A stretch of 64,000 bases of DNA from Utricularia gibba (GCA_002189035.1 NEEC01000004.1:3348001-3412000), one strand, 5' to 3'. Shown: positions 35,401 to 47,934, numbered from the stretch's first letter. The notes: generated by a model from the sequence alone, not told the origin. Made by a program: numbers and translations.

Positions 35401-38400
35401 GGTGACCTGCGGTATATAGGAGTTGGAATGGTGAAAACTCTGCAGAACCTGAAGCAACCGATTGATGAAAATTTGAGCAGAAGTGTCAGCAATCTTTTTG
35501 GAAAAAATCATCATTTATCTTCTGTCACTCAAAGTCATGTAGAGGGTGGTTCAGATCAAAGATGCTCTTTAGAGCCTCAGGTGCATTATGAATCAGATGA
35601 GGAAAATGAACAGATCGCAGGTTCTGGTGTTGATACTAGTTTTTATTACCTGGGTTTTTTTTTTTTTCTTTTTTCACTTGAAGTCTCTTACAAAAGTTCA
35701 TTCTCAGAAGCAATGAACCAGAGTTCTGATGAGGAAGCACGCCCCTTTTCAGAGCAGAAAGCTTCTTCAGACGGCAAATTTAGAGTAGAGATTGATTATC
35801 ATGAAGGAAGGGTTAGGAGGAAAGTTGTCTCTGAGGATGTACTGGATTTGGATACCCCAGATGTACTTTCACTTGAACTGTTTGATTTTTTAAGGTTATG
35901 TAGATATCCAATTCATCTTTAAAATTTGGAAGCAGGGCATGGATGTAGATGAGGATTGCAGCACTGAAACTGATGAGGACAACGATGATTTTGAAGATTC
36001 TGGTTATGGAGAAGAGATGGAAGGCAGCATGGAGGACATTTCTCACCCTGATTTTGCATTGGAGCAAAGTGATAATGGTTTGTTTTTCACTAAGTTCACA
36101 AATTTGACTTTCAAAAGTGCCATTGGAAGGCCACTGCAATCCTTGATAATGGCGTGTGTGTTTCTCAAAATAAAAAAAAAAAAAAACCAAGTGTGGCTGG
36201 ATGAAATTTATTTTCATTTTTTTAATTGGAATGCCAATGCCAATGCATGAAACTCTTTTAGCAGAGTTGGGAAATGCCGCCAAGTGGAGGGAATCCCTCG
36301 CTGAACGAGCTGCTTCTAGAAAAAATGTAAACGTCATGCAACTTGTTTATGGAGAAGGTGTTCCAAAATCATCTGATCATAGGAATGAGACCGAAGATGA
36401 AAGTGAGGATGATGAATTCTTCAAGCCTAAAGTGGAAAAAATCAAGGTTTTCTTTCATGTTTTTTATGGACTTTCAAGGATTCTTTTTTTTTTTTTTTCA
36501 ATTTCACTCTCAACGATTCTTGATACACATTTCCATATCTGTCTTATGATTCTTTTCCCGCCTGTATGATTCCGTGCAGAAGGAAAAAGAAGTAGTCAGT
36601 GACCATGATGTGGACGCTGATGACTGCTCGAAGTTTGTAAGGAATAGCATCCTGGAAGATCGGAATGTTGATGCTCTGATTGCTGGTGTTCGTGATCGTT
36701 TTGTAACTGGAGATTGGTCAAAGGCATCTTTAAGAAATCAAATGCCGGAGGGCAACCCAGCTGATGGGGGAGACAGTGATGAGGTGTTTGGTGAATTTGA
36801 AGACTTAGAAACTGGTGAAACACATAACAACCATGGAGATCATACTGTTGATTCCAAGGCCGAGGAGCGAAGGCTTAAAAAGTTGGCACTTCGTGCCAAA
36901 TTTGATGCCCCATATCCTTTCATTTGCTTCGCTACTCTTTTTTTCGGGGGGGGGGGTGCGCACTATTCACGTTTTATGTGTTTTTTTAGTCAAGTAATAG
37001 GATCGCCTCAAGGTTTTTTACTTTCTCATATGATGACTTCAAAGTTGTTAATTTTTATTTGCATCCTTAATTCTAGTTTACATTTGAGGGTGCATCACCT
37101 CTTAGTGACACTGAAACTGGAGACAATGATGCGGGATCCAGTCATGGCAAGAGTACTGGAAGTGGATTTTTTGACAAGGTAATTCTTGCCGTAGTCTATT
37201 TTTTTAACCGCATTTACCTGGGAAAGATTTACTGACTGCTCTAGTCCCTGCAGTTAAAGAGTGAGATCGAACTCCAGAAGCAAGTAAACATGGCTGAACT
37301 GGATGAACTGGATGAGGCCACTCGCACTGAGATAGAAGGCTACAGAACTGGAACCTACGTCCGAATTGAAATTCATGACATGCCAGTTGAAATGGTTGAG
37401 AATTTTGATCCTTATCGACCTATTCTACTGGGGGCCTTGCTCTTGGTGAAGAGAATGTTGGATATATGCAGGTTAATAAAACGAAATTGATTTCCTCCTG
37501 GAGAAATCCTGCTCGTTTCCTCACTCCAATTTGTTCTACAGGTAAGGATTAAGCGTCACAGGTGGCACAAAAAGGTGCTGAAAACTAGAGACCCAATAGT
37601 TGTTTCTATTGGATGGAGGCGTTATCAAACTTTACCCATATATGCAATCGAAGACCGTAATGGACGCCTACGCATGCTCAAGTACACTCCAGAACATATG
37701 CATTGTCTTGCCATGTTTTGGGGCCCACTTGCTCCTCCTCATTCCGGGGTGGTGGCTGTTCAGTCTCTGTCCAGCAGTCAGGTAAGCTGTTTTTCATTTG
37801 GACCTAAAATTTCTGTATTGCGAATTTGAGTGGCTGGACTCCTGCTCTTGTTGGCTGTTTGATGGTGAATGAGTTAACGTGTGGATCACCCTGGGCTGGG
37901 TTACGTTATTTATTTACTAATATTTATGACTGCCTTGCGATACACATTTTAATACTGTAACTCCGTAGAATTGTAGAGCTTGTCCTCTTTGTGAGCGATG
38001 GGGCATCAGTTTCTGTGGTAGTTTACTTTGATTCTCATTTTTCGATTGTGGTTGGCTTGTTTCAGGCATCATTCAGGATTTCAGCTACTGCAACAGTCCT
38101 GGAATTTAATCACGCTGCCAAGATCGTGAAGAAAATCAAGCTAGTTGGTTATCCCTGTAAAATCTTCAAGAAGACTGCATTTATCGAGGACATGTTCACT
38201 TCAGATCTTGAAATCGCACGATTTGAAGGTGCGGCGATACGGACTGTCAGTGGCATTCGTGGGCAAGTGAAAAAGGTATGTTATCACCGTGAAACTCTCC
38301 TGAACTTGACAGTTACAGTGCATTAATCTGCGCCTCATCTGATTTCTTAGGCTGCAAAGGAAGAGATCGGCGCCCTGCCCAGCAAAAAAGGTGGATCTGC

Positions 38401-39135
38401 AAAAGAAGGAATTGCAAGATGCACCTTCGAGGATAAAATCAAAATGAGCGACATCGTCTTCTTGCGTGCGTGGACGCAGGTTGAAGTACCTCGCTTCTTC
38501 AGCCCTCTAACGACGGCGTTGCAGCCACATGATAGAGCGTGGCAGGGCATGAAGACGGTCAGCGAACTTCGGAGGGAACATAATATACCGGCACCGGTGA
38601 ACAAGGACTCTTACTACAAGGTAAGAAGCACGCATCACTCGGAATGTGCCTTCTGCAATGGCGTTCTTATCTTCTCTTTCGATTCATATTTGAAGCCTAT
38701 CGAGAGGAAGCCCAAGAAGTTCAATCCATTAGCCATCCCCAAGTCACTTCAGGCAGTTTTGCCGTTTGCCTCCAAGCCAAAGAACGAACCTGCACGACAA
38801 CGCCCTCTCCTCGAATCCAGACGAGCTGTCGTGGTGGAGCCTCATGAACGCAGAGTTCGGAAGCTTGTTCAGCATCTTCGGCTCATCAAAAGCGAAAAGG
38901 TAAACACTACTTGACTACGAATGAACTCTGGCAAAATCGGTTTTCGTTAGTTAATGCACGCGCTGATTCCTCCCTGTAGTCTAAGCAAAAGAAACTGAAA
39001 GAGACTGCGAAGAGGAAACAGCAGGTTGCTGAAAATGCAAAGCAAGAGGTGATAAGGAACAAGAGAAAGAGGGAGGAACGCCGAGAGAGGTACCGAGTGC
39101 AGGAAAAGCAGAAAATGAGGAGGATCAAGACCTGA
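32429..39135 (+). CDS. BMS1: BMS1-type ribosome biogenesis GTPase, 19 exons
   Basis: Nucleolar GTPase of the small-subunit processome, needed for 18S rRNA maturation. Exons: 32429-32575, 33189-33335, 33430-33520, 33626-33744, 34130-34320, 34396-34606, 34965-35190, 35402-35620, 35708-35862, 35936-36077, 36265-36446, 36580-36911, 37082-37178, 37254-37471, 37542-37781, 38066-38275, 38351-38620, 38696-38899, 38980-39135. This gives about 1185 residues, close to plant (~1150) and yeast (1183) proteins. The basic N-terminus is followed by the P-loop GPPKVGKS (~95-102), THIDKF (~190), an AARP2CN domain (~240-330), a long acidic middle and the C-terminal RIBIOP_C domain ([15 protein letters not shown]-like block, RGQVKKAAKEEIG) with a Lys/Arg-rich tail. 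Exon 14 is one base short, which would truncate the protein (see findings). Intron 12 is AT-AC. Confidence 0.95.
36912..37081 (+). other. U12-type AT-AC intron in BMS1
   Basis: The 170-base intron starts ATATCCTTTC and ends TTTAC. The branch-like ATCCTTAAT lies 11 bases before the end. Both match the minor-spliceosome consensus (ATATCCTT; TTCCTTAAC). Joining here restores the frame exactly (phase 2) and gives KFDAPFEG, the expected protein sequence. No GT-AG pair at this place does so. Confidence 0.88.
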
Positions 39136-39363
39136 TTCATGGATGGATGGATGGATGGATGGATGACCAAAACCCTAGAAAAATCATCCGGAATTTTGAC
39201 TCATGATGTGCTTTGGCGATTCCATGTCACTTGTCTGAGCAGACAAGCCGCCATGCTGTAAAGCATTTTCCAGCAAACCGCACAACTCGCCATAACACAG
39301 CAATTGTTGTTCAAGTACACTACTGATATGTACACAGAAGACTGGTAGCAAACCGCACAAGTC
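39136..39363. other. Shared 3' space of convergent genes, with (GGAT)n repeat
   Basis: BMS1 ends at 39135 and the hydrolase on the other strand ends at 39364, so the two genes are tail to tail with 228 bases between. A GGAT microsatellite lies at about 39141-39162. Confidence 0.7.
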
Positions 39364-41706
39364 CTAATGATTTACTTCGGTTTGAGATCTTCGTTTCTCC
39401 ATCCAGTCGATAATGTCCTGCGCGATCTCTTCGCGCTCGGGTTCAAATAAAAGGTCATGCAGATACCCGTCGTAGAGCTTGATGTCCTTGAACTTGGAAG
39501 GTGCATCATTGTACAGATCCTGCGAAGCTTGTGGATCAGTGACTGTGTCGGCTGTTCCATGGAGGACCAAGAATGGCACCGTGATGGACTTGAAGTTGCG
39601 CATCAGGTACGCCGAGATTCGGAGAATCTCGTGCCCCGTTCGGACCCTTATTGGGCCAGTGTAGACTAAGGGATCCGAGTACTTGGCAATAAGGGCTTGA
39701 GGATCCCTGGATACTGGAATGCCCCTTTTGTTTGCACCCTTGAACTGGAACCTTGGAGCCACTACAGAGAAGATTGGTGCCACGGCCTGTTCATTAAAAC
39801 AAGAACAAACAAACAAAAAGGTAAATGCGGGGTTTATTGTTTCGTATCAAGCTGCAAGCATCGTACTCCAAGATAATATGTAGCATTCTGAGAAAGTGCG
39901 ACTTATGATAATAAGGCTGGGTGACTAGGCACTTACGCCAACGATGGGATGGGCTGGCTTGACACGTAGAGCAGGCGACGTCAATATAACCCCCTCCAAC
40001 ATATCCCTTACATGAGGATAGAGAGCAGCCTATCCATCCAATACACAAATGTCAATGGGAGGAGGATAGCGTTCTTGAGCCAATGGCACAAAGAGGGCAA
40101 TCAATACCTTGAGGACCACTGCCCCTCCGGTTGAATGACCGAACAGGAAACATGGAACACATGGGTTCTCCAATTGTACAGACTCCAAAAAAGCCACCTA
40201 TACCGCAAGAAATGCTTTATTACCCATTGTATTATCACTGTTACAGCAAACAAAATTAGAATTGGGATCACATCAAAGAGACGTATCATACAAAGAATGA
40301 ACTTACGGTGTCTGCGACAACATGATCCAGCGATGGTACATACCCATGCAGTCCATCACTGCCACCATGACCTGTAAAAAAACGTAGTCATTTCCTGACT
40401 AAGGAAAAAAACGGCACTTCTAATAACACTATCACTAGGGAATGGTGTGTTTTTCCTTTGCGTTATGTGGCAGTTATGTTAACAAGAATGTTCAACCAGT
40501 CACCAGTATGGGGTTGAAATACAAAACTTGGAGAATATTATGACACACGCAGTTCAAAGGGCAATTTGAGTTAACAAGGCAAGATGGGAACAGATGAGAA
40601 AAATGCGTGATGAAAAGTATAATATTTTCTAGAAAAATGACAGGAAATTCTATGTCCGTTCCTCACCTATCCAATCCATTGCATAGACCCCATAATTACA
40701 AGAGATGAGTTGCTTAGCAAATTGACCATAGCGTCCACTGAAAGACAAAAAAGCAGCTTAACAACATTTCACATGGGCATAAAGCTGAGGAAAAAAAGAA
40801 GCTGGCTATAAGAAAACCTGTGCTCGTTGAGACCATGAATGATAATGAGGATGCCCCTGTAAGAGTATCATGTTTAAACATTAGTAAGTGGATGCTCTCA
40901 AACCAGGACAGTATAGTTATATGAGCACATTCCAACATGCCAGCCATGAAACATGAACATACGGGGTATTGTTAACTACCAACATGCGAAGGATCAAGCT
41001 TCTAAAATAGACTTTGATTATGAGATACTTCCTAATCACAGCATCCATGATCCATATCGTCAGCGATATGGAAGCCAAATCGTCCAAATTACGCTAAGCA
41101 ATGTCCGCGTAACATGCCTTTTTAACATAACAAAAGTTCACATTCTCGAACAGTATAATCCTATCAGCGATTTGTAGTTATAATACAGAAGAGTTTTCAT
41201 ACAAAACGCAACAAGATAAAGGTCCAAACCGCTGCAGACACACGTTCTCCATCTTAATTAAGAAAACCAAATGAGAAAATCAAGGCATACTTTAATGCTC
41301 CAGAATCCGGAAACCAGGAGCGGTAAAAGAGCGCATGCCGGCGAACGCCATAGAACAGTGAGGTCGACCACCGGCAATCGCAATCGCCCTCGGAAACCAT
41401 TGCTATAGCCTGAGCCAAATCCCTACGCCTCATCGTATCCTCCTGATCCCTAAGGATCGCGAATTTTCTCTTTCGCGATACCGACGCCGGCATCGTTCTC
41501 GGAGAGGAAGGAGGCGTAGATGACAACCTATGCAGGCGAGGCAGCAGCAGCACAATCCAGATGAAGAAGGAATAAACAAACAGGAAAGATCTACGCAACG
41601 ATTCGAGCGATGAAATGGATCGGCATAGATTCTTAAACACCGGAATTATACGGCCGCTGGCGCCGGAAGTTAATTCCTCCACCTGCACCACCGCGGCCGC
41701 CTCCAT
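39364..41706 (-). CDS. Monoacylglycerol-lipase-like alpha/beta hydrolase, membrane-anchored
   Basis: Plant MAGL family (serine hydrolase, S33-like), expected to cleave monoacylglycerols or lysophospholipids. Exons on the minus strand: 41706-41291, 40856-40818, 40737-40667, 40371-40307, 40197-40108, 40029-39937, 39786-39364; 398 residues. One hydrophobic segment at ~41-55 (FLFVYSFFIWIVLLL) suggests an N-terminal anchor. Oxyanion motif HGLNEH (~146), nucleophile elbow GHSTGG (Ser219), HGTADTVTDP (Asp338) and YDGYLHDLLFEPE (His368) give a full triad. The N-terminal GASGRIIPVFKNL resembles longer plant MAGLs with an extended N-terminus. Caffeoylshikimate esterases belong to the same superfamily, so substrate is uncertain. 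Confidence 0.93.
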
Positions 41707-41801
41707 TTTCCGATGGGATAACTAAACTTCCTGTGTCTCGAAAAGCACAAGAACAGATATAGAAAAGAAACAGTGGAAGGTGAAACATGGAATACGATCA
41801 G

Positions 41802-41809
41802 TTATATAA
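41802..41809 (-). promoter_or_regulatory. TATA-like box of the MAGL-like gene
   Basis: TTATATAA on the minus strand about 100 bases upstream of the start codon at 41706, a normal distance for a short leader. Confidence 0.45.
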
Positions 41810-41859
41810 TTAGCAGCAACTGGCCACGTCACCTGGTGTTCGTGGTTCATCTTTATTCG

Positions 41860-44480
41860 GCTGGAATTGGATTTCCTTATCCTCATTTTCGAGCATATGC
41901 CTATGAATCTTCTCTGCTGGCTGCAATTCCACCTTTCTTCTAAAAACCAATTTTAAAACCCGACCCATCTCTCACTGCTTACATTTTCAAATCGATCAAA
42001 TTCGAATTTCATATATTATTTTTAAATTTATATAGTCTTTATATCATTTATATGTTAATATAAATAAAAATACTTATTATTCAATAAATGAATGAATTAG
42101 GTAAATCTGTTAATAAGATAACAAAAATTAAATAGGTTTATAAAGGCCTGCACATTAACATTGGGATAATGTATATCTGGGATTTCTACATATAATCAAT
42201 GATATTTGACTCATTTCTTCTCAATGGCAATCGATAATAAGTTTTTATTCAAAAAATTACTTCTACCAATTTTCTCTTATAACAAATCAAATCTTATCAT
42301 TCTATTTTATTTTCATCAAAAGGGAAAGAGTATTTACCTCTTTAGTAAGATGAAATAAGTAATAGAATATTTAATTGTGCAAGAAATAGAAGATTTCACT
42401 CTACAAGAAGTAGGACATTTAGATCACTAAAACCTTTTTGAGCTTTTGAATCTTTTTTTCAATCCTCTTCATATTTTATTATGCTATAGGATATCAACTA
42501 TATCTTTTCGTATATATTTTTTATATAATTTCCTAATTTTTTGGAATTATTTTATTGTATTTAAATTAATGTTAGAATGCTTATGCTAATTTCTTTTTAT
42601 CTAAATATCCACTTGATTTTTATATCAACTCATTACATTTAATTTTATAGTGTTTCACTTGATTTTATCATGTTTATGCTACATTTATCAATCTTATGTT
42701 ATCAATACCATCAATACATGAAATTTAATAGATCTAACTCATATACCACATTTATCATATATCATAACTCCTATTATATTATACCTACTATATATCACAA
42801 TTATCAATTTAGTATCTATCATATATCATAACTATCAATCATATCAATCACATTTCACTCATTATATATAATGTATTGCATCCAAAAATAATTCATAATT
42901 TAATGAATTCTCACAATAATCAATGACATGCTTACTTTCAAAATGAGTATTTCAATTTAGAAGATCTTCTAATCGTTATGTCTCATCATAGTGGTATTAT
43001 TTTTTATATTAATCAAAATTGTTGTTCATTACATATTCTAAAATGAGGGATATCCATCCCAACAAAATAGAGGAAAACATGATTATATTAATTGTGAGTT
43101 TGAAAATAATAGTCTAGTAACAAATAATATCTTAATTAATGCTATCTAAAATAATCAATATTCAATCACTGTTTTATAATGTGACATAATTTATGCGGGC
43201 ATATTATCTCTAGCCTTATTGTATAAGTAGTCTCATATCTATGAGAAAGACTTGATGCAATTGGTTGTATATCAATGATAACAATATAGAAATATACTAA
43301 ACATATGTGAATGATGACATATGGATATAATACACCTAATGAATGTCTTCAAAATAATGAGTCTACCATGCTCAAGTGCTTAAATATATTCATAATCAAA
43401 ATTTGTATTGTGTTTGAGATAAAAATATATATGATATCCCAATTTAAATAAGATTGAAATATTACTTTCATTGGATAAATAAACTTCTCTAATATATTGA
43501 GAAGTATAAGTTGGTTGGTGTGTAGGATGTCAAATAGGATATAGTTTATTTATATTTCACTAAATGCATTTTTTATGTTTAAAAAATAATTCATATTTAG
43601 TTGTATGTGATTAATTAAATTTAGAATGAAAACACATTTGGTATGTGGATATAAAAATTGAATATTTGACAATTTTATTTTATTATTCATTCTCGTCTTG
43701 TATGATATTATGCGTTTCAGGCATCTAATCATCATGGTTTTATGTTCTCTCATTCTAAAAAGAATATCTCATATAAGATTAAGATAATTACTCTATTTAA
43801 ATATGTCACATTCATCATCTGTAACCAATATAAGATATCATTATAATGTTCATGTACTTACATTCTTTTTCTTTTAAAGGTTCAACGATCTTGTTGGGTA
43901 TCCCCTCTGCCCACCATTGACACGAGCTTAAGTTTGTTTCAAATACCAAATGTCATGACGCATCCTCACCTTATACAATATTTTCTGCTTTGAGATTTTA
44001 ATTCACACGATTTTATGTTCTTCACTTTCGGAAAAAAAGTCTTATACAAAATCAGAAGAGCTTCTCTATTTAACAATATCTCCTCCCGCGTCCATGGGAT
44101 ATAGTCAAGAGGTCATTGACTTTACATTTTATGTATAAAATTATAGATATAATCCTCATCTAAAACAAACTCAATTAATTCTTCTAGAATATTTATGCAA
44201 TGGTTAATTTATGCTATTTGAATTGTTGTAATATTATAAAACTGATTTATGAATTAATATAAATTTATATTGGAGAATTCAATAGGTTGAATCATATATT
44301 ATAAAATTTAATAGATTAAATTAATTGAATATAAAGATATACTGTATTTTAAAAGTATGTATAAAGTAAATAACATAATGTTTTAATTAATTATTATTTT
44401 AATTATTAAAATATTAATTTAAGGAATTTAATAATTTTTAAATTAATTTATTAATTCAAATTTCTAATTTAGTATAAATG
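41860..44480. other. AT-rich intergenic DNA, no gene seen
   Basis: Long AT-rich tracts. The words TTTTATGTTCT and TCTTATACAAAATCAGAAGAGCTTCTCTATTTAA-like stretches occur twice (43735-43800 and 44015-44075), suggesting old duplicated repeat sequence. Not assigned. Confidence 0.45.
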
Positions 44481-44566
44481 GATGAATATTGAAATGTATA
44501 CAAATAAATATACTTATTTCAAAAAAATGTATTAGAATTTTTAGTGAACGTGGCCTTTTGTCTTTC

Positions 44567-44595
44567 TGGGCTCGCTATTTTCGAATAGCAGCCCA
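44567..44595 (+). promoter_or_regulatory. Two site II motifs upstream of RRP46
   Basis: TGGGCT at 44567-44572 and AGCCCA at 44590-44595, about 185-215 bases before the start codon. The same kind of motif stands before BMS1. Confidence 0.5.
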
Positions 44596-44779
44596 ATCTC
44601 CACAAATTGCCGCCGTCGTAGTCCGTGGCCGTGGTTCCACAAGTGTTCGACGGGTCTCACCTGACATTCGACTGTGGATCGTCAGGTTTTCTCCCTTTTC
44701 GCACACTTACGTTCAGCTGGGACAACTGTATGGTAATTCTATGAATTTGGTGTAAGAAGAGGAGTATTTTACCACAGAA

Positions 44780-46319
44780 ATGGTAGACGTAGAAAGGGAT
44801 GATGGGCGTAAGCCGAACCAGTTGAGACCAGTGGACTGTTCGCGTAGAGCCCTCGTCCGTGCCCATGGCTCCGCATGTTGCTCTCATGGTAAAGCTTCAA
44901 ATTGATTCTTCTTTTTGGTTCTACGTGTTAACTCGATGGTTCCTTCCCTTCCAGGTGAAACCAAGATCCTTGCTGCTGTTTATGGGCCGAAATCAGGAAC
45001 CAAGAAGAACGAGAACCCGGAAAAAGCTTGCATTGAAGTGATTTGGAAGCCTAAGACGGGCCAGATTGGTGAGATTACCAGCATTTCTATCTGCAAAAAT
45101 ACCTTTGATTGTGAGAAACAGAGCTTAGGGCTTGGATATTGTGACTGGTGATTTTGATGGACCATGTCTTTTTTAGGGAAAACTGAAAGGGAGTTTGAGA
45201 TGATACTGAAGAGAACTTTGCAGAATATTTGTCTTTTGAATGTAAATCCCAATACGACCACAACAATTATATTGCAGGTAAGGCTCGTGGATTGATTGAG
45301 CTGTATTCCTCTATGCTGTCTTTTCATTGTTCGCTCAGTTGAGCATGTTTCTACTTGCATTTGCATTGGACATCATTGCTTTTAATGTATTACATTCCTT
45401 TATTTAAAATAACTGGATCATTCAATTCGATCTCTTAGGATGAATGTTTCACTGTAGTGAATCTGCATTGTTTTTCTAAGTTGCATGTCTGAGACAGAGA
45501 GTTCATTTTTTCTTGCAGGTTGTCCATGATGATGGTTCTGTATCCTTTTGTAAACCTGAAAATTTTACTAAGAAGACCTATAAAAAATGGTCATTCGGCA
45601 ATCGGTGATAGTTTTACTGTTGATATTTTTTCTTCTTGTTTTGCATCTTCATCGTTCACATGTCAGCTTCCTTGATGAAGCCGTTATAAGCTTCTTCCAT
45701 GTGCTATACATGCAGCATGCGCTGCCTTCTTAGACGCCGGGTTCCCAATGAAGTATCTTGCAGGTAACCAAATTGTCCTTCAATTCTTAATTCATGTTTT
45801 CATCAAGGGCGGCACAATCATGTCGTAATCTTCCAATGTATAGTTTCCATATGCTGTGGTTTCAATGATGGTGAGCATACTTTGTTGGACCCAACCAAGC
45901 AAGAAGAAGAGGTGAATACCATTTAGATCAGAGATACATATGATTAGTTTCTCTGTGTCACTTCCTCTATTCAATTCCAGAAAATGAAAGCATTCGTGTG
46001 CATAGTCTTCCCCTGCGCCATCCAATCTGTACTCTCCGAAGGATTACCTCCTGATGGGGAAGGGATTATCACATCGTATACCCATGGTGTCATGACAGGT
46101 TACTGCTTTTCTTCATGTAAAATTCACCATTTAAACAAAGAATGCTGCACACAGCAGAGTTGTCTGTGTTGGGAAATCTGTTCACTTTAAATTTCTAGCT
46201 ACCCCATGAGACTCACTTTTGAACTGGGCTTATTAGTGGACGAGTACTTCCTTTGCGTGGAGCAAGGGCGAGCAGCCATCTCCACCCTCTCCAGCATTCT
46301 TAAGAAGAAGTGCACTTGA
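44780..46319 (+). CDS. RRP46: RRP46-type subunit of the RNA exosome
   Basis: RNase PH-fold subunit of the exosome ring, which trims rRNA, snRNA and other RNAs in nucleus and cytoplasm. Exons: 44780-44888, 44955-45068, 45177-45277, 45519-45539, 45691-45763, 45844-45911, 45981-46098, 46237-46319; 228 residues, all phases consistent. It starts MVDVERDDGRKPNQLRPV and shows LAAVYGPKSGTKKNENPEKA, VNPNTTTTIILQVVHDDGS, LLPCAIHAACAAFLDAGFP and GIITSYTHGVMT, colinear with the plant RRP46 family over its whole length. The fourth exon has only 21 bases (VVHDDGS). The plant exosome is largely inactive at its ring apart from RRP41, so a structural role is expected. Confidence 0.94.
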
Positions 46320-47487
46320 AGGGATCTCGCATTGTCTACTTTCTCCAGGGAACCAAATGGTTAGCAGTTTGTTTTTTTTTTTTTTTTTTGTGGATGCACA
46401 TTTATTTGATTTTGAGATGAAGTAGCTGGGGGAGTAAAGAGAACACTGAGAAATGAATGCTTTTCCCCCCGTCTGTGTGACCCGTGTGGGCTGGCGATTT
46501 TCGATCCATGTTTTTTTTTACTAAAAAAAAAACAAAGCTATCTATCTTCTTTTGGCCCCCACCCTCAATACAACAGTACATTTTTTATCATTAAACAAAT
46601 ACACGTAAATACGGCGATGCGGCACGGTTAGGCGTGTCAAAATAAAGTTTGAGCACACAAATATATCAACTTTATTTTGAAATAAATCATTAAAAAAACT
46701 ATTTGGTTTTCTCATCCTCCAATATTTTGACACTACTCGAAAAAAAAAAAATTTTCGCAATTTAAAGAATGTAATCTAATTTACAAATAAAAGTTTGCAA
46801 CATTAACAAATGCTGATTGATCGAAGTATATAGGGGAAGATGAGGCTGTAATAACGCAAAACGTGTGTAATGAAAGCCCAGTTAAATATATGTGAATATA
46901 ATACAAGTAAGTTAATTGGGATGCGGTAATACTTATTAGCGCGCGTCGATGTGTCAACTGTCATGGAGCGGGTGTGTTTTAGATGCAGAGCAAAGGGGAT
47001 CCACACGAAATAATGAATAATCAGCCCTCCCTTAATGTGCCTACGGGGTACCATGCGAATGTGCAGTCTCAATGTTATTACAATGTACGGTGAACGTACT
47101 TGTATATGAATAAAAAAAAAGACACATGACCATCCATGCATCCATCCAGCGGGGAAAGTTATGCTATGGACAGGGATGCATGCCATGATTCAGATAAAAA
47201 AAAAGTATTTAAATTTTCAAATCCAACTTTTAACTCAAACAAAGTTTAAAAGTATCTGTCTATAATAAAAAAATATTATCTGTTTACACTTCAAATGTTG
47301 CAAAAACATGAGACATATATATATATTTTTTTTGCAATAGAAAGATTTAGATTTTCATTATTTTGAAATAATACGAAACAAGAGATTATGAAAAGAAGGC
47401 ATGATGGGATTGGAAGTTTATCCAAAAAGGAAAGAGTGGATGAGGTGGAGATGCTAATTCATATTATCCCTGTGCTTGCGGTGGCAA

Positions 47488-47698
47488 GCAGGCAGGCAGG
47501 CAGGCAGGAGGGAGGGAGTTGTGTCCATTATTCAAGAACCGAACCCGCATCGCTGATGGCGGGCTGGGCGGCCGGACCGGCGAGTACTGATTATCAAGGC
47601 CGGGGAAGCCCCAGCCCCAGCAACTGATGATACATAGATGGATAGATAATAAGCTGTTAGCTGTATGTGTATTTTAAATTGCCTGCCTGCCTGCCTGC
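47488..47698. repeat. Inverted pair of GCAG microsatellites
   Basis: GCAGGCAGG... at 47488-47508 and GCCTGCCTGC... at 47681-47698 are complementary over 18 bases with a ~170-base loop. Confidence 0.7.
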
Positions 47699-47874
47699 TG
47701 GAAGGAAATAATAATAACCTGATGAGCAAGTCAATAATAATAGCACCCAATAGCTAATAGCTGCTCGGGGAGGGTATCAAATCGTCACATTGGCTGCCAC
47801 CCATTAACGCCCTATCAAGTCAATATGGGTGTCCCGTCCCGTCCCTCCACGGGGGACGTGAAGATACCATCCTG

Positions 47875-47894
47875 CCCCCCCCCCCCCCCCCCCC
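47875..47894. repeat. C20 homopolymer
   Basis: Run of 20 C, about 105 bases before the start codon of the WD40 gene. Length may vary or be misread. Confidence 0.8.
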
Positions 47895-47934
47895 TGGATA
47901 TCCTGGCAAGTACGCTTTTGCCCCTACCGCCTTC

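Larger units (their letters stand above)
46320..47930. other. Intergenic region with simple repeats, no gene seen
   Basis: Holds a T-tract (46372-46389), a GCAG tract (47488-47508) facing its complement (47681-47698) and a C20 run (47875-47894). Open frames here look like chance. Confidence 0.5.

Noticed and set aside
35813-36337. 174-codon minus-strand frame in BMS1
   Set aside because: Antisense of BMS1 exons and introns with no recognisable domain.
36201-36569. Plus-strand frame starting in an intron of BMS1
   Set aside because: It is exon 11 of BMS1 plus flanking intron; not a separate gene.
44489-44755. 88-codon frame upstream of RRP46
   Set aside because: Covers the promoter and leader; no family resemblance, poor start context.
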